A stretch of DNA of 27,075 nucleotides from Firmicutes bacterium UBA3932 (GTDB taxonomy: Bacteria; Bacillota; Clostridia; Peptostreptococcales; Anaerovoracaceae): contig DGEG01000114.1 in the NCBI GenBank assembly GCA_002385825.1, positions 1 through 27,075 on the forward strand, read 5' to 3'. Made by a program: the position numbers and the translations under genes. Below, piece by piece: positions 8,747-15,969 of this stretch (positions are counted from its first letter, which is position 1; each line of letters starts with the position of its first letter). The notes under the pieces were generated by a model that saw only the letters and a program-made list of their open reading frames with translations, searched no databases and was not told the DNA's origin.

Positions 8747-9037
8747 ATGAGTCCGCTGATTCGCCAACAGGTTTTCAGTTTTTTTGTCATGTTCTTTTGC
8801 GGGGCGGGAGTCGCTATGTTCCGGCAGCTGTTCAAGTCGTATCAGAGAGACTACCGGCCGCGCAGGAGCATTTTTATTTTACAGGAAATACTCTTCTGGC
8901 TCTTTGCCGCGTTGATTACTTCCGCATGTCTTTATTATGCCGATTACGGAGCCGTTACGGTGCGAGGGATGATCGGCTTTACTCTCGGCGCTTTTTTGTG
9001 GTACAATATTCGCAAACATATTCAAAATCGCAATTAA
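8747..9037 (+). CDS. yabQ: Spore cortex biosynthesis protein YabQ
   Basis: A 96-residue membrane protein matching YabQ in length, hydropathy and neighbours. Hydrophobic segments lie at about 8-24 (FSFFVMFFCGAGVAMF), 44-62 (ILFWLFAALITSACLYYA) and 72-88, with a basic C-terminus. YabQ sits in the membrane around the forespore and is needed for normal cortex in B. subtilis. The longer overlapping frame starting at 8737 gives a protein without membrane character and is an out-of-frame shadow. The Shine-Dalgarno before ATG 8747 is weak, which suggests coupling to yabP. Confidence 0.87.
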   Translation: MSPLIRQQVFSFFVMFFCGAGVAMFRQLFKSYQRDYRPRRSIFILQEILFWLFAALITSACLYYADYGAVTVRGMIGFTLGAFLWYNIRKHIQNRN

Positions 9038-9068
9038 CCTAATTAAATCACAGCAAGATCGGCAGGAA

Positions 9069-9106
9069 AACCGGAGATATGGGAACTTGTTTCACGCGCT
9101 CCGGTT
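9069..9106 (+). terminator. Stem-loop between yabQ and divIC
   Basis: AACCGGAG at 9069-9076 pairs perfectly with CTCCGGTT at 9099-9106 around a 22-base loop and is followed by GGATTTTC. It could act as a weak terminator or attenuator separating the sporulation genes from divIC. There is no clean T-run, so the role is uncertain. Confidence 0.35.
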
Positions 9107-9143
9107 GGATTTTCAGAAGACCCTCCGTGGGAGATGCGGGTGC

Positions 9144-9593
9144 ATGGTAAAGAGGCGCAGGAGCAGAGAATTAAAAAACAATCAGGTTATAGACATAGAA
9201 GCTGCGCGGCGGGAACGGCGGGAGCGGCGCAAGCTTGCTGCTGCCGAAAAGGCCGAAAAAGAGAAGGAGCGTCGCCGGGAGCTTTCGAAAAGACAGGTGA
9301 TAAAAAGCAAGCGTCGCAGGATTGTCTATTGCCTGATTTTTATCGTCATAGGACTGATTATCGGCGCTTCGGCCTACAATGTAATTAAACTCAAAATGGA
9401 GGAAGCAGAGGCTCAGGCAAAGCTGGACAGGCTGTTGGAGGAAAAACAGGCATTGGAAGATGAGCTGGCTCTCGTCGACAGCGAGGAATATATTGAGCAG
9501 CAGGCCAGAGAGCATCTGCGAATGATTATGCCCGGAGAGATCCTGTACGTTATAAAGGATAAAGAAGAGGACGAGAATGAGACAGAAAATTGA
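9144..9593 (+). CDS. divIC: Septum formation initiator DivIC/FtsB family
   Basis: A 149-residue bitopic membrane protein. The N-terminal cytoplasmic part (about 1-55) is very rich in Arg, Lys, Glu and Ala; one membrane helix lies at about 61-79 (IVYCLIFIVIGLIIGASAY); an outer coiled coil follows (about 85-125, Glu/Lys/Leu/Ala heptads), then the family's short motif around EYIEQQAREHLRMIMPGEILY. DivIC works with FtsL and DivIB in the divisome. ATG 9144 is preferred, with GGAG at 9130-9133; the TTG at 9087 would add 19 residues from the stem-loop region. It overlaps rnmV by 17 bases, and the yabP-yabQ-divIC order is conserved among spore formers. Confidence 0.88.
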   Translation: MVKRRRSRELKNNQVIDIEAARRERRERRKLAAAEKAEKEKERRRELSKRQVIKSKRRRIVYCLIFIVIGLIIGASAYNVIKLKMEEAEAQAKLDRLLEEKQALEDELALVDSEEYIEQQAREHLRMIMPGEILYVIKDKEEDENETEN

Positions 9594-10146
9594 GCAGGTC
9601 ATCGTCGTGGAAGGCAGGGATGATGAAAGCGCTGTGAAAGCGGCGGTGGATGCTCAAATTATTGTGACCGGCGGATTCGGTATCAGCCAGGAGACCTGGG
9701 ATCTTCTTGAAAAAGCTTATAAGGGCCCGGGTATCATCCTGTTTACCGATCCCGACTATGCCGGCGACACTATTCGAAAACGCATTAAGCAACGTTTCCC
9801 CAATAGCCTACAGGCCTATCTTGTAAGAGAAGATGCTAAAAAAGGAACAGATATCGGCATCGAAAACGCTTCCCCGGAGAATATAATAGAAGCACTTAAA
9901 AAAGCAAAATGCACTTTTACTGCAGCAAGGGATTCTTTTACCATGGACGATCTCCTTTATTTCGGCTTGGCAGGAACGGCGCAGGCGGCGCAGAGGAGAA
10001 GCCTGATGGGGAAAGCGCTGGGCATTGGGTCCTGCAATGCCAGGACGTTTTTGAGCCGCCTCAACGGGTACGGGATTACAAAAGAGGAATTCTACCGTCA
10101 TGGACAAGCTCTATTCGCCGACCACGGCAAAGATGATAATGAATAA
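9577..10146 (+). CDS. rnmV: Ribonuclease M5 (5S rRNA maturation)
   Basis: A 189-residue TOPRIM enzyme that trims 5S rRNA precursor in Gram-positive bacteria. The TOPRIM domain (about 5-100) shows the catalytic glutamate in VVEGRDD (Glu12) and the metal-binding acidic motif DPDYAG (Asp58, Asp60). The C-terminal part has the RNA-binding half seen in M5 (SRLNGYGITKEEF). Length is normal. The start overlaps the end of divIC by 17 bases and the end overlaps ksgA by 47 bases; the rnmV-ksgA pair is conserved in Firmicutes. Confidence 0.94.
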   Translation: MRQKIEQVIVVEGRDDESAVKAAVDAQIIVTGGFGISQETWDLLEKAYKGPGIILFTDPDYAGDTIRKRIKQRFPNSLQAYLVREDAKKGTDIGIENASPENIIEALKKAKCTFTAARDSFTMDDLLYFGLAGTAQAAQRRSLMGKALGIGSCNARTFLSRLNGYGITKEEFYRHGQALFADHGKDDNE

Positions 10147-11008
10147 ATACGGTTTTCGGATTTCAAAGAGCCTTGGCCAGAATTTCCTGACGGATCGGAA
10201 CATCGTGGACATCATTATCCGCGGCGCCGGTATAGAGGAAGGTGATCTGGTCATTGAAGTGGGACCCGGCATGGGCGTCCTCACAGCGGCGGCTGCGGAA
10301 AAGGCCCGACGGGTCATCGGTATAGAAATAGACGAAAACCTGATACCCATACTCAGGGAGACGTTAAAAGAATACGATAACGTCCGGATAATTCAGGGAG
10401 ATTTCCTCAAGATGGATCTGGGAGAACTGATCCGGGAGGCCAAAGAAGAGGCAGGGGAAGCCGAAAAGGGGAACAGGGAAAGCTTCACCGGCGTCAAAAT
10501 TATCGGGAACCTGCCCTATTACATTACATCCCCTATCATTATGAAGGTTTTGGAGGAGTACGCCTACGGCGTGTTGGGAATCCAAAGCCTGACCGTCATG
10601 ATTCAGAAAGAAGTTGCGGACCGGATCCGGGCGGTGCCGGGAACGAAGGCCTACGGAGCTCTTTCCGTAGCGGTGCAGTATTATTGCGTCGTGGAGACAG
10701 TGACCGTGGTATCGAAGGAAGTTTTTATCCCAAAGCCCAAGGTGGATTCCGCGGTGCTGCGCCTGTCCATGCGAGAGGAGCCTCCGGTGAAATTGCTTGA
10801 TCCGGCGGTTTTCTTCGCGGTGGTGAAAGCCGGATTCGGGCAGAGGCGAAAGACGCTTCTCAATTCCCTTACAGGTCTGAAGGGGATGGACAAGCAGCAG
10901 ATTCAGTCGCTCCTTGAACGGGCAGGCATCGATCCGGGCAGAAGAGCGGAGACCCTTGACTTGCAGGAGTTTGCCGCCATTGCCAATCTGGTCGGGACCG
11001 GTAGTTAA
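10100..11008 (+). CDS. rsmA: 16S rRNA dimethyladenosine transferase KsgA/RsmA
   Basis: A 302-residue SAM-dependent methyltransferase that dimethylates the two adjacent adenosines in helix 45 of 16S rRNA. The N-terminal SLGQNFLTDRN motif, the SAM-binding motif VIEVGPGMGVLT (about 47-58) and the catalytic NLPYYIT (Asn137 onward) are all present, as is the C-terminal helical domain with FGQRRKTLLNSL. A Lys/Glu-rich insertion (about 107-128, EAKEEAGEAEKGNRES) makes it slightly longer than usual. The start lies inside rnmV, with an AGAGGA site about 11 bases upstream, indicating coupled translation. Confidence 0.95.
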   Translation: MDKLYSPTTAKMIMNKYGFRISKSLGQNFLTDRNIVDIIIRGAGIEEGDLVIEVGPGMGVLTAAAAEKARRVIGIEIDENLIPILRETLKEYDNVRIIQGDFLKMDLGELIREAKEEAGEAEKGNRESFTGVKIIGNLPYYITSPIIMKVLEEYAYGVLGIQSLTVMIQKEVADRIRAVPGTKAYGALSVAVQYYCVVETVTVVSKEVFIPKPKVDSAVLRLSMREEPPVKLLDPAVFFAVVKAGFGQRRKTLLNSLTGLKGMDKQQIQSLLERAGIDPGRRAETLDLQEFAAIANLVGTGS

Positions 11009-11105
11009 CCGCTGGTAGTTAAAAGGCGAAATGGCCGGAAACAAAAAGGAGCGAGGAGGAGCGAAAAGGGGTTTCTCATTGGGATGTTTTGCAGGGGTTT
11101 GCCAT

Positions 11106-13112
11106 ATGAAAGAGCAAGTTCGCAAGTATATAGATCCGGGGCTGGCCCATGCGGCCGGACTCGCTTTTATACTGAATTTCATAATCGAAAGCCTGGGAAG
11201 ACATTCGCCGCTTCAAAGTCTTATCTTCCTGTTTAACAGCCCGAAAGTCTTTCTTTACAATGTGCTTTTGATCTTTATAACGCTGAGTTTTTCGCTGATG
11301 CTCAAGCGGCGTATTTTCTATTATGTCGTAGCGTCGGTTCTCTGGCTTGCCCTCGGGATTACCAACGGCGTAATCCTGAGCTTTCGCATGACTCCGTTTA
11401 CCGTATCCGACCTGGCCCTTTTTGAAAACGGCATCTCCATAATCGCCAACTATATGAGCACGTGGCAGATTGTACTCCTGGTGCTGGGAATCATCGCTGT
11501 AATTGCTCTCTTTGTCATTGCTTTTATCTTTGCGCCGAAAAAACAGAATCAAGGGATTCCGTACAAGACGAATCTGTTGCTGATTATAGTCTTTTGCCTG
11601 CTCTTTGCGGCAGCTACCAACGCGGGAATTGAGAACAGGTGGCTGTCCAAGTATTTTCCCAACCTGGGCTACGCTTACAGGGATTACGGGGTTCCATATT
11701 GTTTTCTAAACACCTGGCTGATTCGCGGCATTTCCACGCCAACCGGGTATTCCGCAGACATGGTCAGGGAGATTTTCGATGACGGAATTCCCATGGGCAT
11801 AGACGAGGCGGATCCTGCCATTCCCGTGCTGCAAACCGTGGAAGGAGCCATGAGGAGAAGGCCCAACATCGTCTTCGTTCAGCTGGAATCCTTTATAGAC
11901 CCCAATCTGATCAGGGGCGTTGAATTTTCAAAAGATCCCATACCCAACTTCCATATGCTGCAGCAGAAAGGATCGACGGGGTTCCTTCGGGTTCCCTCCG
12001 TGGGCGCGGGCACTGCAAATACGGAGTTCGAGGTGCTTACCGGCATGAGGATCCGGTTTTTCGGCCCCGGCGAATATCCCTACAAAACAGTTTTAAAGGA
12101 AACTACTTGCGAGAGCGCCTGCTATATCTTGAAGGATCTGGGCTATACTTCCCATGCCATTCACAATCACAGGGGAGCTTTTTACGGAAGAAACCTGGTT
12201 TTTTCAAACCTGGGATTTGATACGTTCACTTCCATAGAGTACATGAACAACGTGAAGAAAACGCCGAGGAATTGGGCGAAAGATTACGTCCTCATCGATG
12301 AAATCCGGGCGGCCATGGAATCTACAGAAGGAAAGGATTTCGTATTCACCATATCTGTTCAGGGACACGGCAAGTATCCGGAAAAGCAGGTAATTTCCGA
12401 TGAAGATTTGAAGATTCGCGTTACGGAGGGCATAGAGGATGAAGCTCAGCGCAACGCCATGGAGTACTATGTCAATCAGCTTTATGAAATGGATCAGTTT
12501 ATCGGCGACCTGGTAGAGGTTCTGAAGGATTATGAAGAAACCGTAATTGTCTTTTACGGTGATCACTTTCCCGTATTGGACCTTTCCGAGGAGGATATGG
12601 AAAACGGCTCCATTTACGAGACAGAATACGTGATAGTGTCCAATTTCGGTTTGCCGAAGATCGACGAGCACCTGTACGCATACCAGCTTTCCGCCAGGGT
12701 TTTTGAACTTCTGGGCATCCACAGCGGCATCCTGACCTGGTATCATCAGACCAAGAGCGATTACGGGAATTATCTGGACAATTTAAAGATTCTCCAATAT
12801 GATATGTTGTACGGAAACAGATATATTTACGGTGGCCAAAATCCTTTTGAACCCACCGAGCTGCAGATGGGCGTGCGGGAGATCCGCGTGGACAAGATTT
12901 TCAATTTCGGCAAGAGCACCTATGTTGTAGGGGAGAACTTCACGCCTTACAGCAAGGTGGCTGTCAACGGAGATTTCGTTGAAACCGTGTTTGTAAATCC
13001 GACCATTCTCCGCATTCCCGATGGGGTGAAGAGCAAGGATCCTCTGGATTTCAGCATCAGCCAGGTGGGCAAGTACAACACGGTGCTTTCCACATTAGAG
13101 GATGTGGAATAA
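11106..13112 (+). CDS. LTA synthase (LtaS)-like sulfatase-fold membrane enzyme with C-terminal IPT/TIG-like domain
   Basis: A 668-residue enzyme from ATG 11106; AGGGGT at 11093-11098 lies 7 bases upstream. An in-frame ATG at 11031 would add 25 basic residues and cannot be excluded. Five hydrophobic segments fill the first 190 residues, followed by an extracellular alkaline-phosphatase/sulfatase-fold domain with NIVFVQLESF (metal-binding Glu), GAGTANTEFEVLTG (candidate nucleophile Thr) and YGDHFPVL (Asp/His metal ligands). This family transfers glycerol phosphate from phosphatidylglycerol to build or prime lipoteichoic acid. The last about 80 residues form an extra beta-rich module with FGKSTYVVGENFTPYSKVAV, which looks like an IPT/TIG fold. 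It follows ksgA by about 100 bases; a GC-rich repeat begins 30 bases after the stop. Confidence 0.88.
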   Translation: MKEQVRKYIDPGLAHAAGLAFILNFIIESLGRHSPLQSLIFLFNSPKVFLYNVLLIFITLSFSLMLKRRIFYYVVASVLWLALGITNGVILSFRMTPFTVSDLALFENGISIIANYMSTWQIVLLVLGIIAVIALFVIAFIFAPKKQNQGIPYKTNLLLIIVFCLLFAAATNAGIENRWLSKYFPNLGYAYRDYGVPYCFLNTWLIRGISTPTGYSADMVREIFDDGIPMGIDEADPAIPVLQTVEGAMRRRPNIVFVQLESFIDPNLIRGVEFSKDPIPNFHMLQQKGSTGFLRVPSVGAGTANTEFEVLTGMRIRFFGPGEYPYKTVLKETTCESACYILKDLGYTSHAIHNHRGAFYGRNLVFSNLGFDTFTSIEYMNNVKKTPRNWAKDYVLIDEIRAAMESTEGKDFVFTISVQGHGKYPEKQVISDEDLKIRVTEGIEDEAQRNAMEYYVNQLYEMDQFIGDLVEVLKDYEETVIVFYGDHFPVLDLSEEDMENGSIYETEYVIVSNFGLPKIDEHLYAYQLSARVFELLGIHSGILTWYHQTKSDYGNYLDNLKILQYDMLYGNRYIYGGQNPFEPTELQMGVREIRVDKIFNFGKSTYVVGENFTPYSKVAVNGDFVETVFVNPTILRIPDGVKSKDPLDFSISQVGKYNTVLSTLEDVE

Positions 13113-13142
13113 ATAGGGATTAAGTTACGAACATTAATATAA

Positions 13143-13273
13143 TTTTTGGGAGCGTAGGGTTGTTCTCCTGCTCGACGAAGCTACGCGCTGCGTGCCGTAC
13201 GATCTAGACGGCCCGTCCTGCCTGGTTGGCACTTGCTTGTACTCGCCGGAGCACAACCCTACGCTCCCAAAAA
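13143..13273. repeat. GC-rich repeated element with 21-base inverted ends, copy 1
   Basis: A 131-base element lies between the LTA synthase gene and hisC. Its left end 13143-13163 is the exact reverse complement of its right end 13253-13273; pairing continues imperfectly to about 13171/13247. The interior holds TCTAGA at 13203-13208, the small perfect hairpin GACGG-C-CCGTC at 13207-13217, and GTGCC/GGCAC arms at 13192/13228. A second copy at 23316-23442 is in the same orientation and matches at 109 of the 115 positions from AGCG to CGCT. The octamer AATATAAT flanks it (13136-13143 and 13276-13283), possibly a target duplication, though the surroundings are AT-rich. No transposase is encoded, so it resembles a MITE or a structured repeat. 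Confidence 0.85.
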
Positions 13274-13326
13274 TAAATATAATAGAAACGCAGGAAAGTT
13301 ATAAAACGCAACAGAAAGGAAACGAG

Positions 13327-14424
13327 ATGAAGAAGCAATTGTTCAGGAAAGAATTGGCGCAATTCCAACCTTATGTACCCGGAAAACCAATTGAAGAGGT
13401 TAAAAAGGAATATGGTTTGACCGAAATAGAAAAGCTGGCCTCAAACGAGAACCAGCTGGGACCTTCACCTTTGGCCATAGAAGCAGTGCGAAAAGCCTTG
13501 GACGATATTAACCTTTATCCCGAGTCCACAGCGGTGGATCTTAAAGCTGATCTTGCAGCCCATCTCGGGGTTAAGCCGGAAAACCTGGTGATCGGAAACG
13601 GAGGGGAGGAGCTTCTTTTCCTCATTGCCCAGACCTTCATCAACGAGGGAGACGAAGTCGTCGTGGCCTCGCCATCCTTTGGCATATATAACACCACCAC
13701 CAGCCTTTTGGGGGCCGTGGTCAAAACCGTTCCGTTCAAGAATAAAACCTATGATTTTGAAGGCTTTCTGGAGGCCGTCAACGAGAACACGAAGCTTCTC
13801 TACATCTGCAACCCCAACAATCCGACGGGAAATATCGTCACCGAAAAGGAACTGGACGACTTTTTGACCAAACTTCCCGAAGATGTGGTAGTGGTCCTTG
13901 ACGAAGCATATTATGAATATGCGGTGGTGGATCCCGATTATCCCAACAGCTTGAAATACTTGGAGAGCAGGCCGAACACGGTAATACTCAGGACTTTCTC
14001 CAAAGCCAGCGGCATTGCGGGGCTTCGCGTGGGATATCTGATTACATCGGAGCACATCGCCGCAGAGATGAACAAAGCGAAACTTACTTTCAACGTGAAC
14101 CGGCTGGCTCAGGAGGCGGCTCGCGGGGCTTTAAAGGATCAGCAACATATAGCCAGATCCGTGGAATTGAACTACAAATCCCTCGATGCAATGAAGAAGT
14201 TCTTTGACGAGGAAGGACTGGATTACTTCGAATCCAGGGCAAACTTTATTTTCATAGATGTGAAAAAACACTCGAAGGAAGTTTTCGAAGCCCTTATGAG
14301 AAAGGGCGTCATCGTGCGTCCCGGCTTTTTCTGGGGATGGGACAGCTGGATTCGCGTGAGCACCGGGACCATGGCCCAGACCGAGAAGTTTATAAGTTGC
14401 CTGAAGGAGGTGCTTAAGGACTGA
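13327..14424 (+). CDS. hisC: Histidinol-phosphate aminotransferase-like PLP enzyme
   Basis: A 365-residue class I/II aminotransferase. HisC swaps the amino group between L-histidinol phosphate and 2-oxoglutarate; relatives also act on aromatic or other amino acids. The sequence has LASNENQLGPSP near the start, the PLP-contacting CNPNNPTG, DEAYYEYA, the Schiff-base lysine Lys226 in TFSKASGIAGLRVGY, and RVSTGT near the C-terminus. ATG 13327 has GAAAGGA about 9 bases upstream; the frame is open back to 13192, but that extension is the repeated element and its flank, not protein. No other histidine genes are nearby, so substrate is uncertain. Confidence 0.87.
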   Translation: MKKQLFRKELAQFQPYVPGKPIEEVKKEYGLTEIEKLASNENQLGPSPLAIEAVRKALDDINLYPESTAVDLKADLAAHLGVKPENLVIGNGGEELLFLIAQTFINEGDEVVVASPSFGIYNTTTSLLGAVVKTVPFKNKTYDFEGFLEAVNENTKLLYICNPNNPTGNIVTEKELDDFLTKLPEDVVVVLDEAYYEYAVVDPDYPNSLKYLESRPNTVILRTFSKASGIAGLRVGYLITSEHIAAEMNKAKLTFNVNRLAQEAARGALKDQQHIARSVELNYKSLDAMKKFFDEEGLDYFESRANFIFIDVKKHSKEVFEALMRKGVIVRPGFFWGWDSWIRVSTGTMAQTEKFISCLKEVLKD

Positions 14425-14552
14425 TGAAAATCGAAAATATTTCGCAGATCGCAAAGAAGCTGGGAAAACAGGAAAGGGCCTGGGAGAAACCGGGTACCTT
14501 GGCCAAGATTGTGAAAGTGCTGGTTGGCTCGAAAAAGGGTTCGGGCAAATAG
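14424..14552 (+). CDS. Small basic protein ORF coupled to hisC (42 residues)
   Basis: The ATG at 14424-14426 overlaps the hisC stop (ATGA), the classical sign of translational coupling, and AAGGA at 14416-14420 provides a ribosome binding site. The 42-residue product, MKIENISQIAKKLGKQERAW... ending VGSKKGSGK, has ten lysines and could form a basic amphipathic helix in its middle. I do not recognise a family. It may be a genuine small protein or a chance ORF; no T-rich terminator separates it from hisC. Confidence 0.4.
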   Translation: MKIENISQIAKKLGKQERAWEKPGTLAKIVKVLVGSKKGSGK

Positions 14553-14611
14553 CATAAGTGACATAACTGACGTAAATAAGGGTAAACAGCGTTAATAAAG
14601 GCAAGGTCCCT

Positions 14612-15793
14612 TTAACAAGACATGCCTTTGACGTAGTTTCTGTCTACGGTTATAACGCTGTAATAGGTCGATGAAAGCTCTTTGATCTTTTGATTCAGGA
14701 GCTTTTTTAATTCAGAGTCAGTATAGGGGCAATGAGGATCCACTACCACGTCGAAAATGATTTTATGGTGGCTGTATCCCGCAACGACTCGGAGATCGTG
14801 AATCTCGATGATGCCCGGGAGGGCGGTTATGATTTCGTTGATGCGGGTGTTTAGCTCCGCGGTGAGAGGATCCTCAGTGTCCAGGGGATCCATATGGGCA
14901 ACCAGACGTATTTTCAGTTCTTCGCTGATTTCCCTTTCGATATCGTCCACCATGTCGTGGCTGGCGATGAGATCTCCATGGGCGCTCACTTCCACGTGTA
15001 CCGTGGCAAAGATTCTTCCCGGCCCGTAGTTGTGAACGATCAGATCGTGGATTCCGAGCACGCCTTCATATGCCAGGATCCTTTCTCGGATCGCATTTAC
15101 AAGCTCCGGATCCGGCGGGTTGCCAAGCAGGGGCGACGAGGTTTCCAGCACGAGCCGGACGCCTGAATAAATGACGAAAGCGGCTACGAGCGCTCCCATA
15201 ATACCGTCCAGCTGAAGGCTTGCAAATTCGCCTATAAAGAGGGACAGCAGCACAGCTGAGGTGGAGATGACGTCATTGCGGCTGTCGGCGGCGGTGGCCT
15301 TGATGGTGGAGGAGCTGATGACCCGGCTCACTTTGGTATAGAAAAGGGCCTGCCATATTTTGACTAAGATGGATACGGCAAGGACGGCAACGAGGAGCCA
15401 GCTGAATTCTATGGGTTCCGGAAAGCGTATTTTATCGATAGAAGCTCTGAGCAGCTGAAAGCCCAGGATGACGATAAAAAAGGAAATGAGAAGGCCGGTG
15501 ATATATTCAATGCGGGCATGGCCGTAGGGATGGCCTTCGTCGGCGGGTTTGGCCGCCAGGCGAATACCAATGAGCAGGATAATGGCAGAGGAGGCGTCTG
15601 CCAGGTTGTTCATGCCGTCGGCAAAGATGGCAATGCTTCCGAAGAGGAGTCCCGTGGCAATTTTGGCCCCGGACAGGAGGAGGTTTGAAAGAATGCCAAC
15701 TACCGCGATGAGCCTGCCGTAGCGATCCCGTACGACGGGATCCTTCGTTTTTTTATAGTCTTTTACAAACAATCGAACGAGAAATTTCCCCAT
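14612..15793 (-). CDS. Cation diffusion facilitator family metal transporter
   Basis: A 393-residue exporter of divalent metals driven by proton exchange. Six membrane helices fill about residues 25-210, and two soluble cytoplasmic modules follow. Helix 2 has DGMNNLADAS, the D-x2-N-x3-D arrangement common in clostridial members; HPYGHARIEY follows, and helix 5 has the second metal site ADSRNDV (DxxxD). The C-terminal region (about 215-380) is longer than in minimal members and seems to hold two ferredoxin-like metal-sensing folds (HDLIVHNYGPG and HDLRVVAGYSHH have the same layout). The metal cannot be read from sequence. The Shine-Dalgarno (GGGGA about 12 bases upstream) is poor. It converges on the hisC unit. 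Confidence 0.9.
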   Translation of the reverse strand: MGKFLVRLFVKDYKKTKDPVVRDRYGRLIAVVGILSNLLLSGAKIATGLLFGSIAIFADGMNNLADASSAIILLIGIRLAAKPADEGHPYGHARIEYITGLLISFFIVILGFQLLRASIDKIRFPEPIEFSWLLVAVLAVSILVKIWQALFYTKVSRVISSSTIKATAADSRNDVISTSAVLLSLFIGEFASLQLDGIMGALVAAFVIYSGVRLVLETSSPLLGNPPDPELVNAIRERILAYEGVLGIHDLIVHNYGPGRIFATVHVEVSAHGDLIASHDMVDDIEREISEELKIRLVAHMDPLDTEDPLTAELNTRINEIITALPGIIEIHDLRVVAGYSHHKIIFDVVVDPHCPYTDSELKKLLNQKIKELSSTYYSVITVDRNYVKGMSC

Positions 15794-15816
15794 ATTTAAT
15801 ACTCATATCCCCAAAA

Positions 15817-15833
15817 TTAACTAAAACAGTTAA
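15817..15833. promoter_or_regulatory. Small inverted repeat in the divergent promoter region
   Basis: TTAACT-AAAAC-AGTTAA is a perfect 6-base inverted repeat, 23 bases upstream of the transporter start and just upstream of the candidate -10 box of the divergent racemase gene. It could be an operator serving both genes; AT-rich composition makes chance plausible. Confidence 0.25.
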
Positions 15834-15840
15834 ATAATTA

Positions 15841-15849
15841 TGCTATAAT
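15841..15849 (+). promoter_or_regulatory. Extended -10 promoter (TGCTATAAT) for the racemase gene
   Basis: TGCTATAAT combines a perfect TATAAT with the TG of an extended -10 element; no good -35 is seen 17 bases upstream, which extended -10 promoters tolerate. A transcript would carry a leader of about 115 bases before the TTG start at 15970. Confidence 0.5.
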
Positions 15850-15969
15850 ATATTATTACACACATTTATGCGTGATTAAACAAACTGCACGGATCCCAGG
15901 ACCTGTCACTGTTTAGTTTTGATATTCGGATTGAGATTTGGGACGGGCCCGTAAGGGGAGGTGAATCCA

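Noticed and set aside
8737..9042. 101-codon ORF overlapping yabQ in another frame
   Set aside because: The yabQ frame has the proper hydrophobic pattern and position; this frame gives an arginine- and cysteine-rich non-membrane sequence.
13136..13283. Firm target-site duplication AATATAAT around GC-rich element copy 1
   Set aside because: The right octamer is offset by a few bases from the inverted end, copy 2 has no such duplication, and the flanks are AT-rich, so it is kept only as a possibility.
13192..13326. N-terminal extension of the hisC frame by 45 codons
   Set aside because: The extension lies in the repeated element and AT-rich flank; a good Shine-Dalgarno precedes ATG 13327, where aminotransferase homology begins.
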